Made by a program: the position numbers and the translations under genes. DNA of 64,000 nucleotides from Antedon bifida. Lineage: Eukaryota > Echinodermata > Crinoidea > Comatulida > Antedonidae. A model generated the notes under the pieces. It had not been told where the DNA came from. It saw only the letters and a program-made list of their open reading frames with translations, and did no database searches. The stretch lies in NCBI GenBank assembly GCA_963402885.1, contig OY727095.1:29889001-29953000 (forward strand). Reading direction: 5' to 3'. Shown here piece by piece: positions 43,641-55,557 of the stretch (position 1 is its first letter; every line of letters starts with the position of its first letter).

Positions 43641-46325
43641 GATGAGTGGAAATAGATGAAAAATAGGCGTTGAGTCAAACAAATTGCAACAGTTTGTTTT
43701 TTTGCTGAAACATGCTCAACTATATGTAGATATTATCATATCCAAAATCTACCCTGATCTGCCCATTATAAATTACCTAATTTGCATAAAATCAAAATGG
43801 CTGCCATTTGACAACTTTCATCCCAATTATCTCTTAAACCATAAAGAAATTGGTATAAGAATGTATTAAACACGAATATAAACATGACCCCAAAGATTCA
43901 GAATAATGTATTTGATTTGTCTTTGGGGTCAAGGTCAAAGGTCATTCCAGTAGGTCATCTAAAATATGCTAATATCTCTTAATCCAATAGGTATTTTGAA
44001 TAAGAATGCACAAGTACAAATATAAACATGACCCTTAAGATTCAGAATAGCACATTTGATTTTTCATCTTACCCTGGGGTCACTGGGTCAAAGGTCACAA
44101 TATAAAAACATTCAAATTATCCTTTAAATCAATTTGCATAGTAGTCTTACAACTACTAAAAACATAGCAAATACAGTACAGACATTGCAGCAGATTGATG
44201 TCTGCACACTGCGCCCACACCCCTCCCACCCTTAAACATTTTAAAAAGCTTGAATATTATAACTACTAAATTTACATAAGATCAGTAGGTCATTTACTTT
44301 ATACCATACAGTATATCTTATTCTGATAATACATTACTTTTACATTTAGGCTTACCTACTTTAGTAGGCCTACGAAGCTTACATTTCTGAAACATTGGTC
44401 ACAAACATTTCTAAATAATTCTTGGGTGGGACTCGATCGTCAATGGACTTAGATGTTTTTGCCATACTCTGGACCAATTTTCTTAAAGTATACTTTAGTA
44501 AGTATCACAATGAATTACCGTCTTACTGTATTCATTACATTCTGGAATAAAAGTATTGATAAATACTGTTACTTAATCCTAATATATACTGATACTTTAA
44601 ATTCAATTCAAAGCAACATTTATTTTCTCCTTTCATATACAAAATTGATTTCAATGAACAATATATATTTAAACAAAATTTCGAAAGAAGAAGCTATTAG
44701 TCCAGACAGATAAGACTTTGAGAAGATGAAGCTTAGAAAAAAGATGAGATGAATGAGACAGGGGTGGGGCGCCAGATATAACCCTGATGGCCTTTTTTTT
44801 AAAGAGTTTGAAGTTTTTTAATATTGGAAGGATAAGAGTTGCACCAGACAATATTGCAATATACAGGATAAGTGAGCAGTAAAGAATACGAAGAATGTTA
44901 GGGGGTAAAAAAGAAGAAAGTCTAGTGATGATGCCTAGACTTTTGGAAATTTTATTCGTAACAAAATTGATGTGATTTTTCCATGAAAGTCGACTGTCTA
45001 GATGAACTCCTAAAAATGTAGCAGATTGGACTGACAGAATATCATGATTGTTAATAGAAATGTTATAGTTTGCAGTATCAATGTTTTTAATTTTCTGAGG
45101 GGTCCCAAACAGGATGAAGTTACATTTTTTGTGGTTAAGAGAAAGTTTGTTAGCTGAAAAGTATTGAGACATGAGGGTCAGATTGGTATTAATAGTAACA
45201 GTAACACTTTAAAATGTTTACACTAAAGGTATTTAAATAATATATGAATACAAATTGCACTTTTATTTCTATTAAATACATTCTTGTTCAAAATACCTGA
45301 TGTTTTGAGAGATAATTAGCATATTTTATATGGCATACAGTAATTAGATGACATTTGACCCCATATACAAATCCATTGCATTTATTCTGAATATTTAGGG
45401 TCATATTTATTTTAAATACATTCTTGTTAATAATACCTGATGTTTTGAGAGTTATTTTCAAATTTTATATAGTGTAATTAGATAACCTTTTAAACCTTGA
45501 ACCCTAATACAACTCAATTACATTATTCTAAACCTTTAGGGTCATGTTTATATTTGTACTATAGTTATACATTCTTATTCAAAATATTTAATGGATAGAT
45601 TGTAGAGATAATTAGCATATTTTAGAGGCCATACTGGAATGACCTTTGACCTTATCCCTAAAGACAAATCAAATACATTATTTTGAATCTTTAGGGTCAC
45701 ATTTATATTTGTACTTGTAAAATCATTGACCTAGTAATCTCTGGGTGGGAGGGGTGTGGGCGCAGTGTGCAGACATCAATCTGCTGCAATGTCTGTACTG
45801 TATATGCTATGTTTTTAGTAGTAGTAAGACTACTATGCAAATTGATTTAAAGGATAATTTGAATGCTTTTATATTGTGACCTTTGACCCAATGACCCCAG
45901 GGTAAGATGAAAAATCAAATGTGCTATTCTGAATCTTAAGGGTCATGTTTATATTTGTACTTGTACATTCTTATTCAAAATACCTAATGGATTAAGAGAT
46001 AATTAGCATATTTTAGATGTCATACTGGAATGACCTTTGACCTTGACCCCCAAAGTCAATTCAAATATATTATTCTGAATCTTTGGGGTCATGTTTATAT
46101 TTGTGTTCAATACATTCTTATACCAAATTCTTTATGGTTTAAGAGATAATTGGGATCAAAGTTGTAAAATGGCAGCCATTTTGATTTTATGCAAATTAGG
46201 TAATTTATAGTGGGCAGATCAGGGTAGATTTTGGATATGATAATATCTACATATAGTTGAGCATGTTTCAGCAAAAAAACAAACTGTTGCAATTTGTTTG
46301 ACTGAAAAGTCTATTTCCACTCATC
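43641..46325. mobile_element. Fold-back DNA element with long inverted arms
   Basis: Arms of about 590 bp (43641-44231 and 45743-46325), near-perfect reverse complements, beginning GATGAGTGGAAATAG and ending in a GTGGGAGGGG-type end. Both outer ends are bordered by TA, as in Tc1/mariner-type insertion. The arms hold 130-bp-scale tandem repeats with AGGTCAAAGGTCA-type words. The 1.5-kb spacer has no transposase; it carries a captured LINE fragment and more of the same repeats (about 45240-45740). Non-autonomous. Confidence 0.85.
44460..45190 (-). mobile_element. LINE RT thumb fragment inside the fold-back element
   Basis: Minus-strand frame 44669-45172: YFSANKLSLNHKKCNFILFG, ATFLGVHLDSRLSWKNHI, LRILYCSLI, KKKAIRVISGAPPLSH. 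This is the C-terminal RT/connection region of a CR1-like LINE, the same family as 31265-32640. One open frame of 167 codons survives. It probably inserted between the arms before or during spread of the fold-back element. Confidence 0.8.
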
Positions 46326-46327
46326 TA

Positions 46328-47085
46328 TCATTACCTTAGTTTCTTCCTTCACCTTTCTGATTATTGTACTCTCATGGATTTCAATTGCTGTTCTGCTTAA
46401 CTTCAAATTTGATTCAAACTCTGATCTGTCTAGTGATAACATCTAATTTTTCCTTTAGTTTTTCCTTAATGCCTTCAGCTATCTCCATAGATTCAGTAAC
46501 AGTTTGATTAATGTCAGCCAAAGCCGTCTGCATTAAATTCACCTCATGTTTATTTTTATAACAACTGAGAATATGTTTGAAATCTTCGCATGCAGAAAGT
46601 TTACATGTAAGGCAGTAATACTCTAATATTTTATCAGGATGTTGTTGACATTTTCCTTAATTTTTGCTTTGTTCATTTTTATCTAGCATGTATAGTGAAT
46701 GTTTTTTTAGTACAGGAAACTTCTTATGCTGCTGAATGGATTGTCCACACAGATACATTGCACACTCGGAGCAATTATATTTTGGTTGATTACTACAACT
46801 TGAGCAGGTTTCACGTTTTTCAGATTCAATCTTTTCAACATAATCAACCAGATAACTTATCATTTCATTGCACTTCAAATTGGTTAAATCGTAAGTTTTT
46901 ATATCATAGATCTGATGACACAATGTCTAAAATGTCATTGTATCTTGTCGTGTATTGTCTTGCAGGCATTTAAAGCAGTAAGTATGAAAACACTTCAATG
47001 TCCTTGGATCTTTGAATCTTTGTAGACATATTGAACATTCCAGACCTCTTTTGTCAACACACTTTAATACCGTTTTTGCAGACAT
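46328..47085 (-). pseudogene. Unit D exon 3, N-terminal half (RING, B-boxes, coiled coil)
   Basis: Acceptor TTTTACAG then ATGTCTGCAAAAACG at 47085. The RING starts well (CSICLQRF, KCFHTYCFKC), but a frameshift leads to a stop near 46925, before the last zinc pair. B-box 1 (CSSCSNQPKYNC) is readable in the 46657-46923 frame; B-box 2 and the coiled coil continue with more frame breaks to 46328, where the fold-back element starts. The sequence corresponds to the first third of the gene B and C exons. Dead as a protein-coding exon. Confidence 0.85.
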
Positions 47086-47812
47086 CTGTAAAACATAATA
47101 CATTTTCTGGGGGTTCTCAATTTGATTTTATTTACTTTATTTATAAAGGTAGTTTTAAGCAGTACAATCTGTATAACAGCTTATAAACTCTTAATCATTG
47201 CTGTGGTTTTATGAATATTTCATATAGACCAGTACTCGATCAACAATTTATTAACTATTTATTGTAAAAAAGTCTAAGTCAAAGATATAATAATCAGAAT
47301 ACTATTATCAACAATGTGTGTGTGTGTTTTGTATTCCAGTAGAGATTAATATAGAAAAATGTGTAGAAGGAGACTAATGGATTTTTTAAAGTACTGTATA
47401 TATTGTGTTGACCGAAATAAGTCTTGATTTTTAAAAACCAATTCTTTAGGTTTTCCAAAGCTGTAAAAGGTTGGCTATAAAGTATATACAGGGGAATTAA
47501 TGCTTTCCTAATTATATTAAGTTACCGATGCATGTGAATAAAACTGAATTGCTTAGCTAAAATTGATCTCAATATACCCTGAAAGGCGAAAGGTGTATTA
47601 ATTTACAGTATTGTAAAGTTTAACTGTCAGTGTCATGTGATCAGAATCCCTTTGTTTATCTATCGCCAAAGAAATATTTAAATGGTAATTCAGTTTATGG
47701 CGAATTCAAAGTTAACTGGAGTACAATGTAGTTCAAACAATTCAATACCTTTCTGGGATGAACGCTTGACAGCATACAATGAACATATTTTGACATTTAC
47801 TTTGATATTTAC

Positions 47813-47876
47813 CTTTCTTTCTTCTTCACTTGGTACTATTGTTGCAGTATTACTCACTGTAGCTTGTCAGTTTGTT
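47813..47876 (-). pseudogene. Unit D linker exon, frameshifted
   Basis: Minus strand, acceptor TTCTCTAG, donor AAAG/GTAAAT, as in genes A, B and E. It begins QTDK like gene A but is 64 nt long, so with one carried nucleotide the frame is not kept; in the DED frame it meets TGA after about seven codons. The second half reads TVSNTATIVPSEEERK in another frame. Confidence 0.65.
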
Positions 47877-48425
47877 CTAGAGAAGTAAAGCTAATGTTAA
47901 TTTAAAAAGTAATCAGAAACTTTATTACAAAGACTGTTTAATGATGTGTAATCCAATCTTACTTAATTCTGTAAATATATATTATGAAAGTGTTGATAAT
48001 CTATAAATAAATTATATTTATAATAATAATAATTACTAATGATAAATCACAATTTAACCTATTACAAGTTCACTCTATCTAAGTGTACAGAATAATTAGT
48101 AGATATGAATCTTTATGGTAATTTCTCTGAACACGGCACAGCAAAGACATTTTAATCAATAAAAACTAAGGATCCCTTTTTTGCCCTCCCATAAAAATGT
48201 ATTTTGTCAAAGAACGGTTGAGATTACAAACTCAGTTTTCCATTTTAGGTCTTATCTGCCTTGATATTAATATTTAGATATAGATATCTACATCATAATG
48301 TGTATAGCCTATTCCAGCCTTTGTTTTAAAACATTTATTTACTTATTGAAAAATTCTGTGTCCTATTATTTATACTAAATAATAATAATAGGTTGTTCAC
48401 ATAGCTTGATATCAATATATTTTAC

Positions 48426-49011
48426 CATCACTCATAATATCTCCATGCCTCCATTCCACATTCTCTTTTTCTATCCCCCAAAAAATGTCACTAGCTTTAT
48501 TGTCGAGAAGTTTTGCAAAATGTTTCATTGACTTCTTTTCTTTTACCAGAAGTTTATTCCTCTCCAAGACCGCAACAGAATCCCAAATATTGTTAAACTT
48601 GAGATGACCTAGGCTATTGTAAGCAAGCATTGTCGGTACATTTGTTGTGTTTTCTCTTAAAGCTTTAAAAAGTCTTTTGCGATATTCTGTGATTGGTTTT
48701 CCCTTGGTGAAGTTGTACTGTTCATTGTTGTTTGGATGCTTCACTTTAAACTGTTCTATTAAATCTATCGCTTCCTTCTCCTCAGTTACTTTAGCGATGT
48801 CTAACAGAATTTTCACATCAGTAGGGTTATAATTAATACAACCTGTCCTTTCAAGTTCATTAAACCATTCAAGTGCTGGGACATCTTTTCTACATAATAC
48901 CTCTCCAGAGAAGTGTTCATTTGCCAGAGGTCTTAGCCACAAACGTTTCTCACCTTTATATCTATCGCTTAAACATGCAAGGAATTCTTCAAACTCTTCT
49001 TTTGTTGCCAT
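48426..49011 (-). CDS. Unit D exon 1: DED-like domain, still open
   Basis: 195 codons plus one nucleotide, start at ATG 49011, 3 nt after a TTTTCTAG acceptor. DED-like part FEEFLACLSDRY, LWLRPLANE, VPALEWFNELERTG, VKILLDIAKV, AIDLIEQFK; second block YRKRLFKALRENTTN, IWDSVAVLE, KHFAKLLDNK. The donor is GATG/GTAAAAT, weaker than the GTAAGT of genes A and B. Because the linker and exon 3 of this unit are broken, the locus could make at most a short DED-only protein, also if intron 1 is retained (stop three codons on). Such DED-only proteins could act as decoys, but nothing shows that this one is expressed. Confidence 0.65.
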
Positions 49012-49454
49012 TTTCTAGAAAAGTATATAAAATCAAGTTTATGGTTTCAATTATGTTATTCAAAATTAGAGAGTATTAGTAATATTTTATAATAAATATG
49101 ATATCGTTACACGCAATATTTACAATTTATTATATCAAGGTGTTTTTTTTAAAATATGTGACCCTTGTCCCCTCTATCCAGGTTATCAAATTTTTTCTTT
49201 TGTATTTTATGTATTAAAGTTTTTTCTTATCATATTTTTATCTAACACTGTAAATTATATACAAATATTCTTACTAGTCTTACTTTCCAACATATAATTT
49301 TACCAGCAAACACCCAAACCTCACTATATTTGTCAGCGTTATTAGTCTTTCTTGTGTAGAATAGTACTTATAGCCTAAACACCTATCCCCCAATATAATT
49401 ACAAGTAACAAGAAAAAAGTCTTGTTATAATAAATAATATAATTGTTAACTTAC

Positions 49455-49650
49455 CCTATTTTCGTGTTAGTCGCAATAGACAAGCAGTTATTCTTAAGCT
49501 TTAGGCAATAAAATGAACAGTATTTTAGTAATGAAAGAATATTTATGATGTTGAATTTTGTTCCAAAAACCCCAAAATAGTATCACTATCACGAACAAAG
49601 CATGTCTTAGCCATTAAACTTGAATAGAGACTTTTGTGTGAAAGAATGAA
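49455..49650 (-). other. Unit D probable leader exon
   Basis: Similar place and edge words as the leader exons of genes A and B (CTTGAATA near the distal end; donor AATAGG/GTAAGTTAAC). 5' UTR by analogy. Confidence 0.35.
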
Positions 49651-52313
49651 TATAACCAGCCATGAACACTAATATAACAAAAATGAATATGATGTCAAGT
49701 AATAGATTTACAATTAAGTATTTTGAAAGTAAACACGAAATACTGTTAAAAAGCAATGTGTACACTTGAGCTTAAAACACAGCACTCAGAAAAGTACCCG
49801 AATCTTGACAAAAAGGGGTTCAAGTCCTGTTGGAGAGGCTATTTACCGTTTGTATGGTACATTTTACAAAAGGATCATTTTTTCAAAATACTGTGCAAAA
49901 TTCATTCTTTCATTTAAATTTGGATGGTGGGAATTAAATAAAAAAATAACTTCCCTTTCATATTTGTTGTGTATTTAAGTTATTCTTACCAGCTTGGGCT
50001 ACATGCTTAGAATGCCATACTTTTCTCATGGTCAAAAACTGTCCAACCAAATTTGAGTTTCGTATGATCTTATATTGTTTTGGTTGAATAGATTAAGTAG
50101 TGAATTTTATTTGTAATTTTCAATTAAGCTTCAATTATACTTTACAAGTTTTTATCATTTTGATGTTTAATTCTATTTCATACACATTTTATAAATATTG
50201 TATATTAAGTATGAACCTATCAACTTTAATCAATTAAAAATATAATAATTAACTACTCTCCTGGAATCTGTACATTTGATGTGGAACCTTTCATAAACGA
50301 CGTGGACACTTGTATGTTTCTGTATAATGATTTACCTTCACCTGAAAAGTAGTGTTACTATGAAAACAATTTCTATACAAAATACTAAAACAGATAATAC
50401 TGAACATTAATTAAGAGGCCCTCTCTCCTTACAATGGCAGGTAATAAATGGCAATGGCACGTTTTTAAACTTAAAAGTTTAGCTGGCCCTCTTGGCCACC
50501 AAACATCTCATAAGAACTCATCTGAAAGCAGAAAGCATCCAGTTATCTATGAAAAAGGATCATTTTTTTATGGAAAAGTTTCATTGAAAGCCATTCATTT
50601 ATAAAGCTGTAACATTTTAGGCATTATGTTTATCGTATGATGAAAATTGTATCTAGAGTATTATTATCACTTAGATTGTTGTGTGTTTTTTATTTTTTCT
50701 GAATATTTATATTAGTGTATTATACTATTTTTTTTACTGTTTGTGCAATTATTCAATCTAATCTTGTGAATTTTAAATCTCTATTGAATCAAAACAAAAT
50801 GCAAGATATACCATAAGGCAAAATTTTGCCAAGTATAGTATTTACTTTGTTTGTATGTATGTTTGTTAGCATGAGAAAGTTATCATTCTGAACAGAACAT
50901 GCCTGAACATGAAAATTGATATATTGGTCATGTCATAAAAGCTTATCTTCCGTACGATATATTAAATAGCACGCATTCTGTCTTCTTTTAACATGGACAT
51001 ATTCTTTGAGAAAGGTCATTGTTGGAATGACGGAGTTTGTAGTAAAAATTATTTTTAAAAAATTTTTAAAACCCAGCAGGATTTGAACCATGTAAAGTTA
51101 ATACCTAAAACAAAAAAATGTATCATTCAACATGCTCCCTATCAGTGGATATATTTTGCCAAGTACTTCATTGGCGGCGCACGGTTCGGTATGCACGATT
51201 TGCATTTTGCAGGTGCTTCTTCTTCTTTAGAGTATTTGCAGCTCGATATAGGTAGAAGACATTATGATTTAGACCAATTAGGTGGTTGTGGTTATTGACA
51301 AGAAATTGTGTATTCGATCAAGGTGGTTGGTGGTTGTCTAGATTTATTTCAAGAACAAGTGATGCTTTACAATTGTAAGTTAATTATAATAAACTGTAAT
51401 AATGGAACTGTTAAAGTTAAGACATGTTCACTAGTAATACGTATGCGATATGATAAGTTAATTGTTGTAATTACACGTTTTGCATTACATTACATTTTAA
51501 TACAGCTTACTACACGTGGTAACGAGAAATTGTGTTTCATATAATACTCTGTTAGATAGATATATAATTCAATGCTATTTATTCAATGCTAATCTTCATG
51601 ATATTGTGTATTTCTATGTAGATATGGCGATGTGTATTACATTTACAAATGTACGTGCAATAGCTGCTGTTAATTGATCCAGGTATTGATTCCTACACTA
51701 ATTGAATACTTTAAGTAGTTTAACGATAGTTTCAATGTCTGTTTCCTGTTTAATAACGTTGACAGTTTAGTTTCACTGTAGTGTCCCGTTTAATAACGAT
51801 TTTCTGAATGTTTTATACAGTTGAAATATGTATACGATGTCATTTAATAGTTAATAATGTTTTTATCTCTTGTGTGAAAATCGGGTATTAATAGCCTTAT
51901 TATATTTGCAGGGCTTCCGTTTTGCTTCTGCTTCCGTTCCGTTGTGATAACGTTTTGCATGTTTACGGTGACTTCTTGTACTGCTGTTTGCATGGTTATG
52001 ATCGTGATTAAAATACGAGAAAGAAAGTACTGTGAACAGTGTTTTGTGTAGTCCTGACTCATTTACATCCATCACTGGGGTTCAGGCTTATTACCTGGGT
52101 GCCGAAGGCAGAAAATACGCTAAATCGATTTCGGCAAGTCCCCAAACCATAACAATGATGATACAAAGAGAAGACCAATTCACTACCTAAGTAGATCACG
52201 TTGAATATCTTCTCGTAAAAGGTCTCAAGCCTAGCCTTGCTGAAAACAGCAGTACGTACGAACATCGCTATAGGCCTAGCTGAATTCATTGAAAAGTTGC
52301 GGTTCTTCTATTT
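49651..52313. other. AT-rich intergenic sequence
   Basis: I see no gene, RNA or clear transposon. Short frames are random. The segment 51660-51800 has a repeated TCCTGTTTAATAACG / TCCCGTTTAATAACG word. The stretch 52080-52290 is slightly GC-richer and unassigned. Confidence 0.4.
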
Positions 52314-52389
52314 TGATTTCATCATTTATCACACAATACAACACATTAAATAATCACTATACACCATGTGACCATTGTCTATTTGATGC

Positions 52390-52424
<35 letters not shown>

Positions 52425-53345
52425 CTTTATTTAATCACGGTAACACTTGTTCACCTCAATGGTGTTTTTCGACAAGGCCGTAAGACATTATACACTATTT
52501 AGCAATTAAACAATTAACAACAAGAGTTTATCTTGACAATGAAAATGAAAATGAAACTTAATACTAAAGATATTAATTAAATTATTAATAAGGATGTAAC
52601 CAAAAACTGAAAATCTTAATTTACACATCTACATTAATATTAAATTACAGTATTAAACAAATTAGAATTTTAAAATTCACCAAGATTAACATTAAGAAAG
52701 TAATTACTTACAAATAAATGCTCTAACATATTAACCTTATTGAATTGAAAATCTTAAATACATTTTTGACATCATATAATTTGAATTATAGTATACTTAA
52801 ATATAATGGTAATCATACATTTTTTAATTTTAATTTAAAATTAAAAGATGGTTTTACATTTTTTATGTCATCACTTAGTTCATTCCATAATTTAGCACCT
52901 CTATAAGACAGGCTCCGTTTTTTATAGTCCGTTCTAGGTTTAGGTAGCATTAGTTGATCTTGAGATCTCATAATGATGAAATGAAATCTGTTTATTAGGT
53001 AAGTTGGTGCTAAATTATTGGTAATTTTGAACATAGTGATGGCTTCATTTATATACAAACGTTTCTCAAGATTATCAAAGTTAAGGCTGTGCAAGGTTTC
53101 ACTACTAGAATCACTTCTACTTTTCTTTCTTTTATTATTTTGGCAGCTCTGTTTTGCATAACTTGAAGTTTGTGACTTTGTAGTTGGTTTGAGCATCCCC
53201 AGACAACATGGCAGTATTCAAAATAGGGAACGATTGACTTGTACATTTTCTGGTATTTGTATTCTAGAAACAAAGCATCCGGATTGATTCAACTATTAAA
53301 TCTTTACTGTAGCTTGAAACATACATCCATCAGTATCTATTATAC
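52314..53345 (-). pseudogene. NHL fossil, split by a LINE
   Basis: Two pieces of the NHL part of a TRIM exon. 52314-52391 matches the segment with ACTATACACCATGTGACCAT; about 53235-53345 matches GGTATTTGTATTCTAGAAAC and TTAAATCTTTACTGTAGCTT. They are adjacent in intact genes (for example 13880-14060). The 0.85 kb between them is a LINE fragment. It lies on the same strand as gene E and just downstream of it, so it is most simply the lost C-terminal part of gene E. Confidence 0.75.
52385..53235 (-). mobile_element. LINE 3' fragment with ATT-type tail
   Basis: Minus strand: MYKSIVPYFEYCHVVWGCSN, LQVMQNRAAKII, then in the 52813-53196 frame LEKRLYINEAITMFKITNNL, YRGAKLWNELSDDIK. This is the C-terminal region of a CR1/L2-like reverse transcriptase protein. 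The 3' end is a run of ATT/AAT repeats at about 52390-52421. 5'-truncated. Confidence 0.8.
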
Positions 53346-54086
53346 CGTAAAACCTTGAAAAGAAGCCCATGTGCAGCTTTTTTAGGACTCTTGAGCGGGC
53401 TTCCTTCCAAGATGGGCTTCTTTTCGGGATTACTTTTGCAAACTAAAGATTGGGGCCTTTCGAAATGAATGTTGTAAATTAATATACAATATAATTTGTA
53501 AGACTTTCCCAGCCAATTGTACATATTTTCTAATGGAACAGACAAGATGCAATCAAAACACAACTGGAAAACGATAAACTGTAAAATAAATGTATGATAT
53601 AAACACGATACATTATTAGTTATCTGTCATTAAATCACCCAACTAAATTTAACAGTATGATTTATATATAATTTACACAGTGCTACGCAACACAATTGAT
53701 TTACATACACAATATTATTTTTAAAACAGTTGCGTATTAAAGATGGAATTTATTCTGGCTAGTTAAGCCTCCACTGATTGTGAGGGCGTTTGTTGTATGG
53801 GAGAATGTATCTGGTGGGTGAAAATCTGTAATAATACCATCTATGGTCTAGTGATATGACACTCCTCGCCCTGTAAGCGAGAGTTCGCAGGTTCTAATCC
53901 CGCCAGAGACATTTTTTCATACAACTACAAATACGGAACTTTCACCAATGAGCTATGCTCGGCGCAATTATGAGTTGCGAATATGAGCACTGTTTCAATA
54001 ATTTAACAGTATGCTTTATATATAACTTTTAACCATGTGTTTGTATTCCTATTTCTTTGACTTGCAAGTCTATTTTGAAAAGAAGC
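53346..54086. other. Sequence between gene E stop and NHL fossil
   Basis: Contains AAAAGAAGCCCATG / TGGGCTTCTTTTC inverted words (about 53355-53425, and again GAAAAGAAGCC near 54075), which suggest a small DNA transposon placed exactly where the gene E exon departs from its paralogues. A tRNA-like sequence is listed separately. Confidence 0.4.
53839..53910 (+). tRNA. tRNA-like sequence (Thr-TGT-like, degenerate)
   Basis: 72 nt with D-arm/box A (TGGTCTAGTGATATGAC), a perfect 5-bp anticodon stem CTCGC/GCGAG around the loop CCTGTAA (anticodon TGT) and box B GGTTCTAATCC. The acceptor strands ATCTATG and CAGAGAC pair at only about five of seven positions, and the T stem has a mismatch. A tRNA pseudogene or SINE head is more likely than a working gene. 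Confidence 0.5.
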
Positions 54087-55487
54087 CTAAATTGTAACAT
54101 TTTCAACCCCTGGATGGAGGTGCTTCTTTTTGAGACGGACTGAAGCTTCCGAGTCAGTTTTATAAGTGTCACAAATTAAGGGACATGAACTAGTTCTGTG
54201 AGATGAACTAATTCTGTGAGATAAACTAGTTCTGAAAGGATAAAGATAGGAATCTGAATCTGAATCTGATGAAGTAACATCTACTACTACTCTTCTACTC
54301 TTTACTAGACTTGGTATTTGGTACCGGGGAGTTAAAACTCTCTGTTGGTACATACTTGATGTATGTTCTTTTGTGTCTGAAATGTTCTTAATATCTTCTT
54401 TATTAACCTTGTGTACATCACCACCACTGATAAGTTTACCAATACCTTCAATATTCATCAACTCAACCAACTTTGGAGATGGAATAAACTTTGGTGTTTT
54501 TCTTGTTTTAGTAAATGATTTGTCCAATTCATCTGCTATAACCTCATCCCTAACAGTAGTCATAGTTGTCTGGTATATTGCAAGCATTTCTGTTTCTTTT
54601 GATTTATTGATTGAGTCCATCAATGAGTTTACTTGTGTCAGCTTTGATTGAATATGGTCAAGTTGACTACCAATAACTTTTCTTTGTTCTTTATAAATCT
54701 TTGTAAGATTTTCCATCATTATCTGGGTTTCATCCTTCACCTTTTTGAAAATTGTTTTCTCATGAATTTCAATCGCTCTTCTGCTAAATTCCAAACTAGA
54801 TTCAAGCTCTACTTTATCATTATTGATAACATATAATCTTTGACTGAGTTTTTCTTTAATGCTTTCAGCTATCTTCATAGTTTCAGTAACAGTTTGATTT
54901 ATGTCTTTGAAAGCTATCTGGGTTGAAATTATTTCATGTTTTTGTTCATGGCAATTACTGAGAATATGTTTGCAATCCTCACATGCAGTAAGTTTACATG
55001 TTCGACAATACTCCTTTAGTTTTTGCTGTGGGTGATTTGGACAGTTTTGTGAATCTTTACATTGTTCCTCTTCATTTGTGTCTAGTGTGTACAGTGGATG
55101 GTTCTTCAGTGCAGGAAACTTCTTATGCTGTTGGTTGCATTGCCCACACAAATACATTTCAAACTCAGAGCAATGGTATTTTGGTTGATTTTTACAACCT
55201 GAACAGATTTTTGGTTTTTCATATTCAATCTTTTCAACATAATCAACTAGATAACTTATTGTTTCATTGCACTTCAGATGTTTCAAATCATCATCGTTTA
55301 GACTGCACTGCTGTCGGCAATTCGGACAATGTATTTCTCCATTTGTTTTTAGCAAACCTTGCAAGCATCTAAGACAGTAAGTATGAAGGCACTCAAGTGT
55401 CCTTGGCTTTCTGAATCCTTCTAGACATATTGAACATTTCAGGTCTTCAAACGTCAATACTGTTTTAACAGTTTTTTCTTTTAACAT
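54087..55487 (-). CDS. Gene E last exon: RING, B-boxes, coiled coil, new tail
   Basis: 466 codons from the ATG at 55487, immediately after a TTTTACAG acceptor. RING about 18-60 (CSICLEGF, ECLHTYCLRC, CPNC), B-box 1 about 97-135, B-box 2 about 150-195, coiled coil about 195-320. Homology to genes B and C holds to about residue 370 (KVNKEDIKNISDTKEHTSS) and then ends within the filamin fold. The last 80-90 residues are unrelated: a Ser/Asp run (TSSDSDSDSY), Ser/His/Arg repeats (SHRISSSHRTSS) and a basic end (RLKKKHLHPG). It has therefore lost filamin and NHL. RING ligands are complete, so E3 activity is likely, with altered targeting. Joined to the linker exon at 59501 in phase 0. Confidence 0.85.
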   Translation of the reverse strand: MLKEKTVKTVLTFEDLKCSICLEGFRKPRTLECLHTYCLRCLQGLLKTNGEIHCPNCRQQCSLNDDDLKHLKCNETISYLVDYVEKIEYEKPKICSGCKNQPKYHCSEFEMYLCGQCNQQHKKFPALKNHPLYTLDTNEEEQCKDSQNCPNHPQQKLKEYCRTCKLTACEDCKHILSNCHEQKHEIISTQIAFKDINQTVTETMKIAESIKEKLSQRLYVINNDKVELESSLEFSRRAIEIHEKTIFKKVKDETQIMMENLTKIYKEQRKVIGSQLDHIQSKLTQVNSLMDSINKSKETEMLAIYQTTMTTVRDEVIADELDKSFTKTRKTPKFIPSPKLVELMNIEGIGKLISGGDVHKVNKEDIKNISDTKEHTSSMYQQRVLTPRYQIPSLVKSRRVVVDVTSSDSDSDSYLYPFRTSLSHRISSSHRTSSCPLICDTYKTDSEASVRLKKKHLHPGVENVTI

Positions 55488-55557
55488 CTGTAAAACAAAA
55501 TACAATCATTTTGATTATTTTTTGTTGTTATCATCATGCATATGGATTTAAAGACAA

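Noticed and set aside
43641-46325. Autonomous DNA transposon with transposase
   Set aside because: The only protein-like sequence between the arms is a LINE reverse transcriptase fragment; no transposase motif.
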